From Coniferiporia sulphurascens (Eukaryota > Basidiomycota > Agaricomycetes > Hymenochaetales > Hymenochaetaceae): DNA of 64,000 nucleotides. A program made the translations under genes and the position numbers. The stretch covers positions 2,852,001-2,916,000 of the forward strand of contig NBBA01000002.1 in assembly GCA_002794785.1 (NCBI GenBank), read 5' to 3'. The notes under the pieces are model-generated. The model saw only the letters and a list, made by a program, of their open reading frames with translations, searched no databases and was not told the DNA's origin. Below are positions 21,141 to 34,454 of this stretch, piece by piece (the first letter of the stretch is position 1; each line of letters begins with the position of its first letter).

Positions 21141-24100
21141 TCAAACAGAACCTTGAAGTGCGGTCACCATGCTGGCCCTCTCTTCGTCCGAGAGTTCGCC
21201 CACAAGTTGGAGCAACCCGTTGAGCACCGCCTTGCGGTCAACTTGTGCAGCATCGCGTAATGACTGGATGACGCGGTCACTACGGAACTGCGATAACGTT
21301 GAACTGATATCAAGATTCTCGAGTGTCTCGGCGGTCTCGCGCACATTCGCTGCACTAGGGGGCGCGAGTTGTGTAAGGACCTGTGCCCGGTATTCGGGCG
21401 GCGACTCCGGGTTTGCTTCGGTGAGCTGAGCCAGCAGTCTTGAACGCGCCAATCGGGCACGAAGAGACCAGTAGAAGCGCCGGCGAGCGTCTTTCCAGAC
21501 ACAAGCCTTAGCGCAGCCCTTTGCTTCCATACGACCTGTGCGGCTACGAGGACTCAATACAAGCAAAATAAAGGTTTAAGATATTGTTACTCACTCGTGC
21601 AAATCAGCATATAGCAGGGCGATTTGTTTGTAAGTGGGCTGAAGTAACGTCTCGCGCTTCGACAGCTGTTCCGAGGCTTCTGCCCGTTCCTCCGGTGTTT
21701 TTGAAGCATCAATACTGGCTGCCTTCAGAGACGAATACGTGTCGTCGAGACGCTCCATAAGGCGCGAGATTTTATCCTTGCGCATTTTGATCTCGACTAT
21801 ACCCTCAGGTTCCAGTACGCCCGCCCTTGCGTCGACGTCCGCATACATCTCCATCTGCTCTTCATTGATCGAGGGATCAAGTACGACCCACGCGCCACCC
21901 CGAAGCTCTCCGTTCGGTACAATGTAGACAAAGACGGGCTGACGGTAGCTTGATAAGCCATCGACAATCTTCGCGCCTTGCTTGAGCACTTCGTCGTACA
22001 TATCCTGTTGCCCACCTGAAAACCCGCGCCAGTTTGCGAATATCATCAATGGCAGTCCCTCACGATTGAAGTCGAAGATAGCCTGCGCAGTCTTATATGC
22101 AGAGTTAGGATACCAGACCTGGCCAGCTTCCATGATGCGCTGTTCGAAAGACGACGGGTTGGCAGGGTCTGCCGGCACAACGCGTTCGATCGTACGGGTT
22201 TCAACTGCGATGACGCCCATCGGAAGGCCTCCAAGTCTGGCGCGTCCAACGACAACGGTTTGCGCCCAGCCGCTCAGTGTCTCCTGGAACGAGCCATTAT
22301 CGAAGAACCCGCCCAACCACTCAGACGTTGTCTCATCTGTCTTGCCTTCAATGAACCACCGCGGGTCGTAGGGTCCTTTAGGCGGTGTGTACTCGATGTC
22401 ACGATCCCACGAGTCACTAGACTGGAGAGTCGGGGGAATTGCCCCTTTAACGTTCGGGATGTACGAAAGCCATTGCATGATGTGAGTTGCACCCTCGAGG
22501 TCGCTCCCTGCAGTAAGGTGGGAAACACCATTCTTATGCATGATCTGTGTGCCACCGAGCTGCAAGTTGGATGTATAAACTTCACGTCCAAGAACTTTGT
22601 TCAAGGCCGAAGCGCCGGTAAGAATGATGGGCTGTCCTTCGACCTGCACGGCCCTCTGACCCAGACGCACGAGGTATGCGCCAATTCCCACCGAGCGCGC
22701 GGTGACCAGAGTGATAGTGAAGATATCTTCATACGCACGAGATGTCTCTCCAGCAATGAGACCGGAACCACGTAAACACTCGACACCAAGACCATCCTGA
22801 AGGCCGACAATGTCTGTGATCTTGTGTCTCCGCTCACCGTCCTCCTCGATTTCAGTTGTGATGACCGAGCCCTCACCCTTGCCCTGCAACTTTATGAGGT
22901 TCTCAGGCGTGAGGTAGAGGTACTTAATGCCCTTCTCGGGATGCTCTGGGACATTCCATGCGCACGAAAAGAGGCCCAAGACTTCTTCGGCGACGCCAAT
23001 GCGCGCACCAGAGTTTGCCGACAAGTACACGCGCGGCAGTCCGCGCTCACGAGCGTACTGCGTGGCGAGATAGAAGTATTGGTCCTCTAGGGGTCCGAAC
23101 GAGCCGATCTTGTACGTAATGTCGTTTGCAATCATAACTATTTTGCGTCCACTAGGATATTCGGGCGTACGCATCGTGCACACCCACCCAACCATTCCGC
23201 AAGTGTTGTTGCCAGGCGCACGATCGACCTCCACAAGCTGGTCGTGTTCGTCAAGGACTAGCTCCTTCGATTCTAAGAACACTTTCGGCGTTGCGAGCTT
23301 CGCATCGAAGCGGTGCTTGATCCAGATGTTCTGGAGAGCTTTAGAGAAGAGATCCGGGAAGTCGTACACATATGTCGTGCCGACCAAGTGCGCCTGGTAG
23401 CGTTTCGGCTGGAGGGATTCTTTGGTCGGGTACGGAAGGTCAACAGGCTGAAGATGCAGTGGCCCCTTTTCTCCAATGGACTTGAGAATAACAGTCCCTT
23501 TGTCCGTCGTGATCTCCTGGTAGGCATTGAAGTTCACGATGAAACCTGAGACGTTTTCAATGATACAGCGAATCGGGGTGACGTTACCCTCGTTATCTTC
23601 GAGGGCAATGCGAATCTCCGAGCCGGTCACATGAAGACGCCATAACCGTTTCCCGTGGCGCTCGATGAAGCCTGTGACTGCCTGAAGTACTTCCTCAAAC
23701 GTCACACCAAGGTTGTAAATGAAGTTCATCGAGATGTGATTGCAATCCGCGTTGCGATTTTTCGCGCTGACAACCTCGAGCGCGTCCAACGTAGATGAGA
23801 CGAGACGATCTGTTTCGGAGATCAGGTATTCTGCAGTATTAATGCTTCCGGTGATGCGTCCAGGGCGCACGAGCGCGCGGATGAAGAAGCGGTTGTCAAG
23901 CTGGTTCTCGCAGGCGACGGCGTGGTAAATGTGGATCATCGACTTGTTTTCGACAAACACCGGCGTAAGATTGTAGTTCTTCAATCTGCTTAGCTCTAGC
24001 TGGTATGCAAGGGCGGGTTCGATGTTTCGGATGGCCTGCTCTTCGCCCCAAGACTCACCCATGTCACGAAGGGTGTAAAACGACGGATATTGGCCCCTTC

Positions 24101-27100
24101 GGCAAAGCATGATGGACAGTCGCCGTACGCCACGTTGAGTAAGGATACTGCGCCGATCATTAACCAGCTTGGTGATCTTCTCCGACCACACACTCTCGGG
24201 CATGTCATCCTCTTCTTCAAAGATCCGCAGAGCGATGTTTAAAACATTCGGAGGCTGCGAGTCCCCGCCGTAACGTTGTGCGAAGTCACGGGCATTGAAC
24301 ACGGGCAGAAGGGACGCAACTTTATCGAATCCCTTCTCGAGGGTAGGTAAACTGGGGAAGGACGACAATGCACCAGTGCGTTCTGGCTGTGTCTGCGAAT
24401 GATTGATCATGTATGTGAGATCGCTGACTGAGCCTTGTCTTTGGTTGGACCTCGCTCTACTCAATGTTTAGCCATTCTATAGAGATGATACACAATAGCA
24501 GGACTTACAAAGTAGGCGTCGTCGGTGGGGCGTACGATTGGCCAAGTTTAAAGCGCCAAGTAACAGCGAAAGGTGCGTCGCCATCGTCCAAGCCATCGCC
24601 TTCCTCGTAGTCGACCGACAGAAGAGTATACGCCTTGTATGCCCGGCGAACATAGACCTCCAGTGCCGCTAAGAGATAGCGTGAGTTATAGAATAGGAAT
24701 AAACGAAAAAATAAGCGCACCAAGGGCAACCCAAGGGTCATCGTGGTTGAAAAACGTAGGTAAGACATCGTAGACGGAGAACCGCGAGTCCGTCAGTTCT
24801 CTCAAGACCTCGGGATGGGGATTTCTGAAGAGATTGTGAGTTCGTTTTGATGTAGAATCTATTAGTGTAAGTGATCAAACCTGTGGTCATATCCCTGTTC
24901 GCCGTAATAGCTAGTCGTGACAGACTGCTTGAGGACGGCTTCCATTTGCACAGCCCGCTCCTCGTATGAAGGCATCTGGCCGATAATCAGCACCTCACGG
25001 GCCTTCAGTGATACGGCAATTGACGATCTGAGGAGAATGATGATTAATTACAGCAACACGGAACGTTAGATCGAAGCAGTAGGAAACTTACTTCGCCTCA
25101 AGAGCAGCAAGACCCTGCAGTACCGCATGTAGCTTACTTTCCGGGTTAGAAAGGTTCGAGCCACTATTTTTGACCTCATCCAGCAGAGCGAATACGAGCT
25201 TGCTCTTGCTTTGTGCCTTCATGTGACTCAGCACGAGCGCCGCGACTTTGCCAAGGTCATCCTTGTGCTGCTCACGCAACTTGAGCACACGCGCTTCGAT
25301 GCTCCCGCCAAACAACTTTTCCGTCTCCTCATAGCGCCCGAGCAGCTCTGCAATCGTATCAATCTCGTGTTGCTTCAACCCGTTGCGGTAACGCTCCGTC
25401 ACGTCGAACAGTGCGGCCATCTGTGCGCGGAATAACGGACGCTCCGGGGCACCCACACTTGTGGTGACGAAGTTCTCAAGTATCTTCTTAAGCCGCGATC
25501 CAGGATATTCGAGTACACCTGCCTTTGCGCGCACGCCATCGAGTACGCCACGGATGCTCTCTTCGAGTTTCGCGGGCATGCGTCCCGAAAGTGTAGAGAG
25601 AATAGAGGTCGTCTCTGAGAAGGGCAGCTCAGGGTCTTGCAGAACGGAGATAAGGTCCTTAAGCGTCGACGTCATAACTGCCTGGTTGTCGTAACCGTCC
25701 AGGATGTTGTGGAGGATGTCAAGGCAGAAGACGAGACGCTGGTGAGGCTTGTTGCCCTTGACACTGGGTAGGCCCATGGCCGGAAGAAGGCCTTCGAAGG
25801 GCTTCGCATGCTTGACGCGCGCTGGGTCGTCTAGCGTTAAAATACCCAGAATGTCACCAGGTTCGAGGGAAACGCCAGGTTGCTTGACAAATTGAGGGAC
25901 ACCGTCTTCGGCCGCAATGAGGGGCATATACATTTTCATTACCTATAATCACGATATGTCAAAGTTATGCAAATAACATGATAAGTGTTTTGAATACCTC
26001 GATTTCAGCGTAGGCTTCGCCAGCGTTGACGTGTTCGCCGCTGTCAACAAGGAATCTTATAAGCTTCCCCGGACTCGGGCTCCGTAACTGAGTTGGGTCG
26101 TTCTCTTGCTCGATCAGGCATGTCTTAGAGTCGACCATCAGGCGTATGGCGCCGACTTCTTCACGCCAATATACTGAATGGCTCTTGCCATCCAGTAAAA
26201 CAAGAAGGCCTCCATCTGCGAGCGGTCGGGCACCGACCATTGTGCGTCCGCCATTGATATACAGTGTCCATGTTGTGACCGAGGAGCGCGTCGCCGTGAA
26301 GAGATAGCGCGTGCCTTCGTAGATAAAGTCAACAGAGAAAACCGTCTTGAGAACGTCCTTTGCAGGAACCTGACCCTTGTCAAGGATACGCCGATACTCG
26401 GCCCAGCACGCCTCCGATGCGAGATGCGCCTTTGTGACTGCGCCACAGATGACTGCGAGTACAGGATCAGGACGCTCTGCTGTGAGCTTGTTGCTAATGA
26501 GTGTATCGAGCCAGCCAGTTGTAAAGGTATTGTCTTCGAACGCGTGCGTTTCAAGTAGCTTGATGAGATACTCAACCGTCGTACGGAAGTCACCACGGAT
26601 ACTAAGCTCCTTGAGTGCAACCACCATATTCTTTCGACTCTCGCCGCGGTCCGCGCCGTAAGCGAAAATGTGACCAAATTGACTGTCAGCAAACTCGTGC
26701 AAGCCACCCGCAGTGCCGACACTGAAATAACCCCAAACGTTCGTGTTTGAGCGGAAGTTGAGCTCCTGCAGAGAACCCGACGATGGCTTGAAACCCGCAT
26801 CAGGGTTTTCTGCAGTGATACGCACAGCGACAACGTGGCCTTTGGGTCTTGGACGGCGTTGTGCAGCATCTGCCCCCGGGTCAACCATGTCGAAGTCGAT
26901 ATCCGAACTCGCGTGCGGAGCTACGCCATACAGCGTACGGATGTCGCGAATGCAGTGCAATGGAATGCCCATCGCGACTTGCAACTGCGCAGCCGGAAGG
27001 TTGACCCCCGAAACCATCTCAGTCGTGGGGTGCTCAACTTGCAGACGCGGGTTGAGCTCAAGGAAGAAGAATGTGTCATTACCATGGCTGTAAAGGTATT

Positions 27101-28345
27101 CAACTGTGCCAGCGCTGACGTAGCCGACGAGCTTCGCAAGGCGTACTGCCGCACGCTCCATTTCCTCGAACGTGTTTTGCTTTGCGATAGTTACAGGTGC
27201 TTCCTCAATAATCTTCTGGTGCCGACGCTGGACCGAACAATCGCGCCCAAATAGCGAAATTGCGTTCCCATATTGATCAGCAAGGAGCTGAACCTCAAGA
27301 TGACGCGCCGATCCCGCTAACTTCATGATAAATATCGGCGAGCCTTGAAGAATGTTAGTGAAGCCGATGTACAGTATCAGCCATTAATTCACCTGGGACT
27401 TCTCCTGCGACTGCCTGGAACGCGTTTTTGAACTCGCCGGCGGCTTCGACTTTCCGGATGCCCTTTCCTCCACCGCCCTCGCTAGCCTTGATCATCACAG
27501 GCCAGCCGATGGTCTCTGCCTTCGCAAGACCTTCCTCAACAGAGAATACGCAAGCATCTTTGTATGCCTTGTCTGGCACGGTCACGAAACCTTGCTCGGA
27601 AAGGCACGTATCGGAAATGCCGGTACCGGACCAGGCCATGGTCGGGACATTAGCACTCTGTGCGACGATGGTCGAGGAAATTTTGTCGCCGAGACTGCGC
27701 ATCGCGCTTCCTGGTGGTCCGATAAACACAATCTTGTTTTTGCTCGCAGCGAGGCTTTCCGGGAGGCGCGGATTCTCGGACGCATGTCCCCATCCAGCCC
27801 AGACGGCATGGACACCTGATCGCTCGGCGACATCAACAATGAGATCTACATTAGCGTAGTTGTTATTGTTCGACCCTCCCGGCACTTCTACATAGCGATC
27901 GGCCATGCGAATGTACTCCGCGTTGACCTTAAGATCCTCCGGAGTGGCCATGACGGTGAACTCAACTGCGCGCTCAGTACCGAAGGTATCATAACTCCAC
28001 TGGCGAATAGAGCGAATTTCCTTGACGGCAGCAATGCCTGGACTCCCTTTAGTAATTTATGTCACGTAAAGACAAGTGAAACCTACCATTGTTGGCGATC
28101 AAGACCTAGGAAGATACAAGGTTATACTTTCGACGAGCAAGACGACCGGAATATCGACAAGACACACCTTGGTGATGACCGTGTGGCCTCCATGCGATTT
28201 AACGAAATCAGCAACCTGGCCTGCTGCAGCCTTGTCCACTGAATTTCCGCCTGCACAAAATTAGGATCAGCGCGAGCTCAGCGCATACACCTTCCCCACA
28301 CATACCGATGAAGTGAGAAACCTTTGCATGATCGTACGACGCCAT
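21141..28345 (-). CDS. ACC1: acetyl-CoA carboxylase, multidomain cytosolic enzyme
   Basis: This is a complete gene of over 2,200 residues on the minus strand. The ATG at 28345 gives [14 protein letters not shown]. The biotin carboxylase part follows: [36 protein letters not shown], the ATP-grasp loop [14 protein letters not shown], and [20 protein letters not shown]. The biotinyl motif EVMKMYMPL is at about 25935. Its Lys lies four codons into an exon that begins right after an intron. A central ACC region and the carboxyltransferase follow ([55 protein letters not shown]). The protein ends [10 protein letters not shown] with TGA at 21141-21143. It makes malonyl-CoA for fatty-acid synthesis. 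About ten introns cluster near the 5' end and at 24.4-25.1 kb. The carboxyltransferase half is a single long exon (21591-24464). Its upstream region faces the xylulokinase gene. Confidence 0.97.
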
Positions 28346-29230
28346 TGTAGTTTTCTGCCCACTGGCAGCGTCGACAACTACGAGGGAGGAGGAAGAAATG
28401 GAAAATGGCAGAGACGCGCTGGGGACGCGTTCTCCCCAAAGTCTCGCCTTTTATGTAATCATTCGCACGGATGCTATATCCTACTATCCAGCTCGTTGCG
28501 GCCGCATGTTGGTTGGCCGCAACTTGCACTTGAAGCGCAACCCATGCGGTTTGTAGACGTTGCACTCGCACCGTGGACGAAATTAACCGATGCCTTGCTC
28601 TGTGACTTTCAAATCTTTACGTTGAACAGTGTCTCGACTCTCGAGGCGCGATCTCTCGTCTAATCGCCCGGATCTCCCCTGTCAACCCCCCCAGATATGA
28701 TCGAGCGGACCACGAGCACTTCGATGTGATCCCCCGCGGAATATCTGGCGATGGACGGCACAGCAACGAGGGACATGAAGACATGAAGACATGGACCAGA
28801 CATAACAGATGGATGCCCTTCTCCGAGCTGGTTTTTCTATCTGGTCATCCGAAGAAGCCGCGGGTATCTCACATCGGTCCTGAAACTTGCTTTTGCATAT
28901 TTTATTCTGTCTTGTTCTCTATCCTTCACTGCAGCAGACTGCGCCGAGACGGGTCCGTCGCTATTGAATCCGGACCGGCGCATTCCGGTTCTAGACCCGG
29001 GGGGTTATCCTTTTTACCTTGCGCTCTCAGGCTTTATGCTCCGAACTTTGCCCGCCCCATAGCTCGCTGAGGTCCGGGATGGCTGGTCCGCTCTCTCCGT
29101 CGCTCTCCCGCGGTAGAGGAAGCATGGAAAGTACGGACCATACCCCCGCATTCTTACTTAACCTCTGGCGACCCCAACTCTCCCCGCGTTCCCATACATT
29201 TCCCCGTCCCCGTTCATCTTCAGCAAAATA
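28346..29230. promoter_or_regulatory. divergent promoter region, ACC1 / xylulokinase
   Basis: The 885 bp lie between two divergent start codons. The sequence is GC-rich near 28920-29130 and has pyrimidine tracts shortly before the xylulokinase ATG (CCCCGTCCCCG at about 29203). No clear TATA was found. Reading frames inside it have no family resemblance. Confidence 0.55.
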
Positions 29231-31152
29231 ATGGATACACATACGAGGAACCCCTCTGCGGTCTTCTCCAAGCCTGGCTCTACTGGTGTGCCTCATCTAG
29301 AGGGTGCGGATGCTCCGCAGCAAATCTACCCAAATGAAGCGCCTCTCTTCTTGGGTCTTGATCTCTCTACGCAACAGCTCAAGGCCATCGTAGTTTCTAA
29401 AAAAGGCGACGTCGTGCATGAAACTGCCGTCGGCTTCGACCGTGACCTGCCACAGTACGGCACGAAAGGCGGCGCGATTCAGGGTGCAAGGGCCGGTGAA
29501 GTGACTTCACCCGTCGCGATGTGGGTCGCCGCCGTGGATTTGCTACTCGAAAGGATGAGAGACGAGCGGGTCGAGGTCCACCGCATCGTCGGCGTCTCTG
29601 GCGCTGCGCAGGTAGGGTGATATACTATCCATACGTCCGATCACGACTGACTTTCATCGTAGCAACACGGCTCCGTCTATTGGTCCCACGACGCGTCGTC
29701 TCTGCTGTCCTCCCTCAATGCAGAAAAGTCGCTCACGGCGCAACTGGCTCCGAATGCCTTTTCAGTATCGCAGTCGCCAATTTGGCAAGATTCTTCGACA
29801 ACGCAAGAATGCAGGGAACTTGACGAAGCCGCAGGTGGAAAACAAGCCTTGGCGGACTTGTCGGGAAGCCGTTCATACGAGCGATTCACTGGCCCTCAAA
29901 TAATGAAGGTAAGTTGAACTTTTTGTCATTTTAAGTGCAAGTTGCCAGATTAATTTACAAATACCCGCTCGTTCAGTTTCGTAAGACGGACAAGAACGGT
30001 TACGCAACGACGTCCCGAATCTCTCTCGTATCCTCCTTCCTTCCTTCGCTCTTCCTGGGGGAAGTCGCCCCAATCGAGGTTTCTGATGCTAGCGGTATGA
30101 ACTTAATGAATGTGTTCACCCATAAATGGGACGATAGCCTCCTTGAGACATGCGGTGGACCAGAGCTTCGCACGAAACTCGGTCCTGAGCCCGTGCACGG
30201 CGGCACTTTTCTCGGGAAGGTATGTGATTGGTGGGTGAAACGGTGGGGATTCAGTCCGGGTGAGCCGAAACCTCAGAGTTGCTTTTGAATGCACGGCTGA
30301 CGGTGGCATATTGTAGACTGTTCTGTTGCGCCGTTCACAGGCGATAACCCGGCGACGATGGCCTCAATTTCAAAACTGGGCGATGGTATTCTTTCCCTTG
30401 GCACGTCAACGACCTTCTTACTCGACATTCCGCCATCAAAGCTCGCCCCCGCACGCTTTACAACATCGCACTTACTTGCACACCCCGCCCATGATGATGC
30501 ATCCATTGCGATGCTTTGTTATAAGAACGGTGCACTCGCGCGCGAGCAGGTACGCGACGCCCACGCGAGCGGCACATGGTCTGCCTTCAATGATGCTTTC
30601 GAGGCCACCCCGCCGGGCAACGACGGATGTGCAGGCCTGTATTTCCCGCTCGTCGAGATCATTCCCGACGGCGTGCACGGCAATTTCTTCTTCACAAACT
30701 CACAGCAAGTAGCATCGATCCCGGAATCCGCACATCCGCGTGCGATCCTCGAGTCGCAACTGCTCTCGGTGCGCTCGCGTGTCGCAGCGGTGCTGCCAGA
30801 CGACGCACAGCCGCTCGGTCGACTCATCCTCACAGGGGGAACGTCTGCAAACGCAGTTATACGTCAATTCGCAGCGGATGTTTTCGGACTTCCTGCATAT
30901 GTTGCGGAGACAAAGGAAGCCGCCGGTCACGGGGGTGCGATACTTGCATTATTCGCGTGGTGGCGTGCGCGCCGGGGCGGGGAGGGCTCCTTTGAGGAAC
31001 TTAAAGCTGGCATGACGGAGAAAATGCGGCTCGTGGCTACTCCACGTCCGGAGGTCACGCGGGTCTACGATAGTCTCGTTGAATCGTACCGTGCGTGTGA
31101 GCAGCAGGTTGTGAAGCTGTGTGCTGAGCGGAGGCAGTATTCTGGGTTTTGA
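29231..31152 (+). CDS. XKS1: D-xylulose kinase (FGGY family)
   Basis: Four exons encode roughly 570 residues, from ATG at 29231 to TGA at 31150-31152. The N-terminal ATPase half has LFLGLDLSTQQLKAIVV (phosphate-binding start) and VSGAAQQHGSVYW across the first intron, the xylulokinase sugar-site signature. FRKTDKNGYATTSRISLVSS follows the second intron, then ASGMNLMNVFTHKWDDSLLE. The last exon carries TGDNPATMASISKLGDGILS, LGTSTTFLLDIP and LILTGGTSANAVIRQFAADV, the FGGY C-terminal motifs. It phosphorylates D-xylulose, the last step before the pentose-phosphate or phosphoketolase routes, fitting a hemicellulose-degrading fungus. It starts divergently from ACC1. Confidence 0.95.
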
Positions 31153-31578
31153 GTTTCTGGGTTTCTCGTGTGTAACTAATCTCGTCTGACGCGATGGACG
31201 ATCCTATTCTTCTTGGATCTATATTTCTGAAGTATCTGTTTGGGTTTCTCTAGAATTTTAATGTATTGGTATACTAGGAATTTAGTGCCCTTTTCTCCTT
31301 ATTCTACCGTTTTCGGACATGTACTCGACGGTTGCGCCCGCCAGTCTTGCGCTCTCCGCAAACAACTACGCCCGCTGGCTGAGTTATAACCTTGTTCTCT
31401 ACAGTATATCAACTGTCAGGAACAGTCAAGGTTGTGCACCTCATTAATATACACCATCAGGAAGGCGCGGACCGCAGGCTTTCGCAATCAACCTTAACCT
31501 GTTATCAGTGCTTCGGTACAGGATACATGAAGGACCAATCGCGTTCATTCAGAAAAGTCATGCACTGTACGTGGAGAA

Positions 31579-31587
31579 TATATAAAA
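31579..31587 (+). promoter_or_regulatory. orphan TATA-like element
   Basis: TATATAAAA has no adjacent recognisable coding region. It could drive a non-coding transcript or be chance. Confidence 0.3.
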
Positions 31588-32301
31588 CCGTAAAATTTGA
31601 GTTTTCGCCTGCCCTTACATCCTCTCTTTGCAACATCCGCCCAACTTGCAATGCGCCAAAAGTTCGCCGACCCGGATTCTTCCAGCACCTAGAAGCAGCA
31701 ACAACCCCTTCGTCCGCAGAAGGGTGGCAATTTCAAATTAGCGAACATAAAAACTGAGAAGGCTTCTGCCTATATCGCAGACAACTGGAGCCATCCAGGT
31801 AACTGGCGATCAAATAACACCTGGCTATTGGTGACTGCTTCCAACTGCATTCTCCTGGCAAGTCGTTTTTGAAATGAGCCACTGCAAGCGGCCGGGCCGG
31901 GCAAGTCCTGTGGCTGTTCTCTTCCATAATGGTTGACAAGGTAGACAGAGTCAGTGTGGTCGCTTTTGAATTCTTGAGGTTGTCACATTACACAGCGCTA
32001 GTACGCAATCGGAGAAAAACTGTCGAGATATCGGGAAAATGTATGTACTATGTACGACTCCTGAGACTTATTCTGAAATACATGTATGCGTCGTTTTCAG
32101 TCCAGTTCTCCCCTCGACAACTAAGACGTGCATAGGTTGGTTGTCGCAGTCCTCGTGAGCGCCAAAAAATTGTAATTTTGGTATGATGATAGTAGTCACG
32201 ATCTTCCGCCCGCTGCACTCTTGAGGTGCACGAGCGTATGACCTCTCTAAAAAAACAAACCAAACAATTCCTTCATCGGAATCCTACTATGCAGACTACG
32301 C

Positions 32302-32324
32302 GAGCTACATGTACCGTGTAGCTC
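32302..32324. repeat. short palindrome
   Basis: GAGCTACA and TGTAGCTC form an 8-bp perfect stem with a 7-nt loop, about 300 bp before the RPT4 start. Confidence 0.5.
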
Positions 32325-32628
32325 TATGCAGCGCTGATGTTTCACTGTTTCGCTATGTAGTACCACGCATATAACCACTGCTGTGCAGACTAACATGATA
32401 ATGGTAGAGCTAAGTAGTACTGTGAGAATTAGTATGCAGCACAAGTGGCATGGCGGAAATATTTCCCTTTTCGAGATGATCGACTCTCACAAAAGGCAAT
32501 GGGGTCAACAAACGCAAAGCGTGGACGGCGACGCGTCCTCGCTCAACGCTTGCGCGTCCAGTCCTCGCTGACCTCATCCCTCTCCTTGTCCTTGTCGCTC
32601 ACTCGTTGCCCTATTTTCTTCGCCATAA

Positions 32629-34219
32629 ATGATTGAGGCTGAAGCGTCGACTTCGTCTGGAGGTATGGAGCAACGGAGAGTTGATGCCTTGACCGGGTAT
32701 CGCAGCGTGAGTAAGCGCGGCGACCAATGTCTACAGTTTACTGACCCTTGGCCAGAAAATGCGTGATCACGAAGCTATGGGTCAAAGTCTCAAGAACTGT
32801 AAGTGGATACCTCTTTCTACACTGCAATATTCGTGACAATTCGCATTAGTACGCTTCTCGCTCAAGGACCTCGAGAAGGACTTTGCAAAGACCGAAGATG
32901 ACATCAAGGCCGTACAGTCGGTTGGACAGATCATTGGGGAGGTTATGAAACAATTGGACGACGAGAGATGTGAGCACAAATTGCTGTTCATGTTCGGCTT
33001 ATTTTCTCAAATTTCATTGCCCGTACAGTTATCGTCAAAGCCTCATCAGGGCCCCGATACGTCGTTTCGTATAGACCTGCCATACCGTCCTCTAAGCTTA
33101 AGACTGGAACGCGAGTGAGCTTAGATATGACAACACTCACAATAATGCGCATACTCCCACGCGAAGTCGACCCAATGGTGTACAAAATGAGCTTAGAGGA
33201 CCCGGGAGGAGTGACATTCGCAGGTATCGGTGGACTCGGCGAGCAGGTCCGGGAACTTCGCGAGGTGCGCTTTCCGCTCTAAACACCGCATGCGAGCAAA
33301 TCCTCACAAACTCCCAAAGGTCATCGAACTGCCCCTAATGAACCCAGAACTCTTCCTTCGTGTCGGGATCAAACCGCCAAAGGGTGTCCTTCTGTACGGA
33401 CCGCCAGGCACCGGCAAGACGCTCCTCGCGCGCGCAGTCGCCGCGACACTCTCCACGAACTTCCTCAAAGTCGTGTCCTCTGCGATCGTCGATAAGTACA
33501 TCGGCGAGTCTGCGCGTGTCGTACGCGAGATGTTCGGCTATGCGAGGGAGCACGAGCCGTGCATCATCTTCATGGACGAAATCGACGCGATTGGCGGGCG
33601 GCGGTTCTCCGAGGGCACGAGCGCGGATCGTGAAATCCAACGTACCTTGATGGAGGTAAGTTAGCATCGGCTCTACGTAACCTTCGTGAGGCTAAAGCGA
33701 CGACCATATAGCTCCTCAACCAGATGGATGGTTTCGACACCCTTGGCCGGACGAAGCTCATAATGGCAACCAACCGACCTGACACGCTCGACCCCGCTCT
33801 CCTCCGTCCCGGGCGACTCGACCGCAAGATCGAGATCCCCCTGCCCAACGAGCAAGGCCGACTGGAGATCCTAAAGATCCACGCGGGGCCCGTGAACAAG
33901 GGCCCCGACATCGACTACGAGGCAATCGTGAAGCTGTCAGACGGCTTCAACGGCGCCGACTTGCGCAATGTCGTCACGGAGGCGGGCATGTTCGCGATCA
34001 GAGAAGACCGGTAAGTCCTGCTCTCCTTTCTCGCATTTACCTATTCCGGCTTCCTTACTAACCCACGACACAGCGAATTCATTAACCAGGACGATCTTAC
34101 TAAGGCTGCACGGAAAGTTGGGGAGACTAAGAAGCACGAGAGTGAGTGTCTATGGTACTGTTACCTACCACCAAAAAATAACTCGTATCCCCGCAGCCAA
34201 GCTAGAGTACACTACTTGA
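32629..34219 (+). CDS. RPT4: 26S proteasome regulatory ATPase subunit Rpt4 (PSMC6 orthologue)
   Basis: About eight exons encode roughly 395 residues. The ATG at 32629 begins [21 protein letters not shown] coiled-coil N-terminus ([20 protein letters not shown]) precedes [16 protein letters not shown] and the OB-fold ([20 protein letters not shown]). The AAA core has Walker [17 protein letters not shown], Walker [16 protein letters not shown], and sensor/arginine-finger parts [40 protein letters not shown] identifies the Rpt4/10B branch. The end is KLEYTT with TGA at 34217-34219, lacking the HbYX tail found on Rpt2, Rpt3 and Rpt5, as expected. It unfolds substrates in the hexameric base of the 19S particle. 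It converges with the carboxypeptidase gene 235 bp downstream. Confidence 0.97.
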
Positions 34220-34454
34220 TATCTCTTCCTCTCCGCATTGTATTATCTGGGTCCAATATAATTTACTTTAACTCATCAATTCGGTTATCCGCCTCTCGGG
34301 GCCTGAGAGTATAAAGCAATCAACTCATAGCAGTACCAAGACATTCATTATCCAAGACAAAGAAAAATGGTTCTTATTATTCTTGTAAGTCCGACTGATC
34401 AAAACGAAGTTCACTTGTATGTAAAAAAGCTAAATACATTTAAAACCGGTCTCG

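Larger units (their letters stand above)
31153..32628. other. intergenic, xylulokinase to RPT4
   Basis: This 1.48-kb gap holds the xylulokinase 3' UTR and the RPT4 promoter. A good TATA (31579-31587) is followed only by a 13-codon ATG frame. A palindrome lies at 32302-32324. Pyrimidine-rich sequence (32560-32620) leads into the RPT4 start. I see no supported gene. Confidence 0.5.

Noticed and set aside
31719..31735. GGTGGCAAT resembling the yeast proteasome control element
   Set aside because: It is one base off, about 900 bp from the RPT4 start, and the element is a yeast feature.
31392..31757. 121-codon plus-strand frame downstream of xylulokinase
   Set aside because: It starts at TTG, crosses the TATA-like element and has no recognisable features.
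32247..32444. Hydrophobic minus-strand frame upstream of RPT4
   Set aside because: No ATG at its start and no conserved content; it spans the palindrome at 32302.
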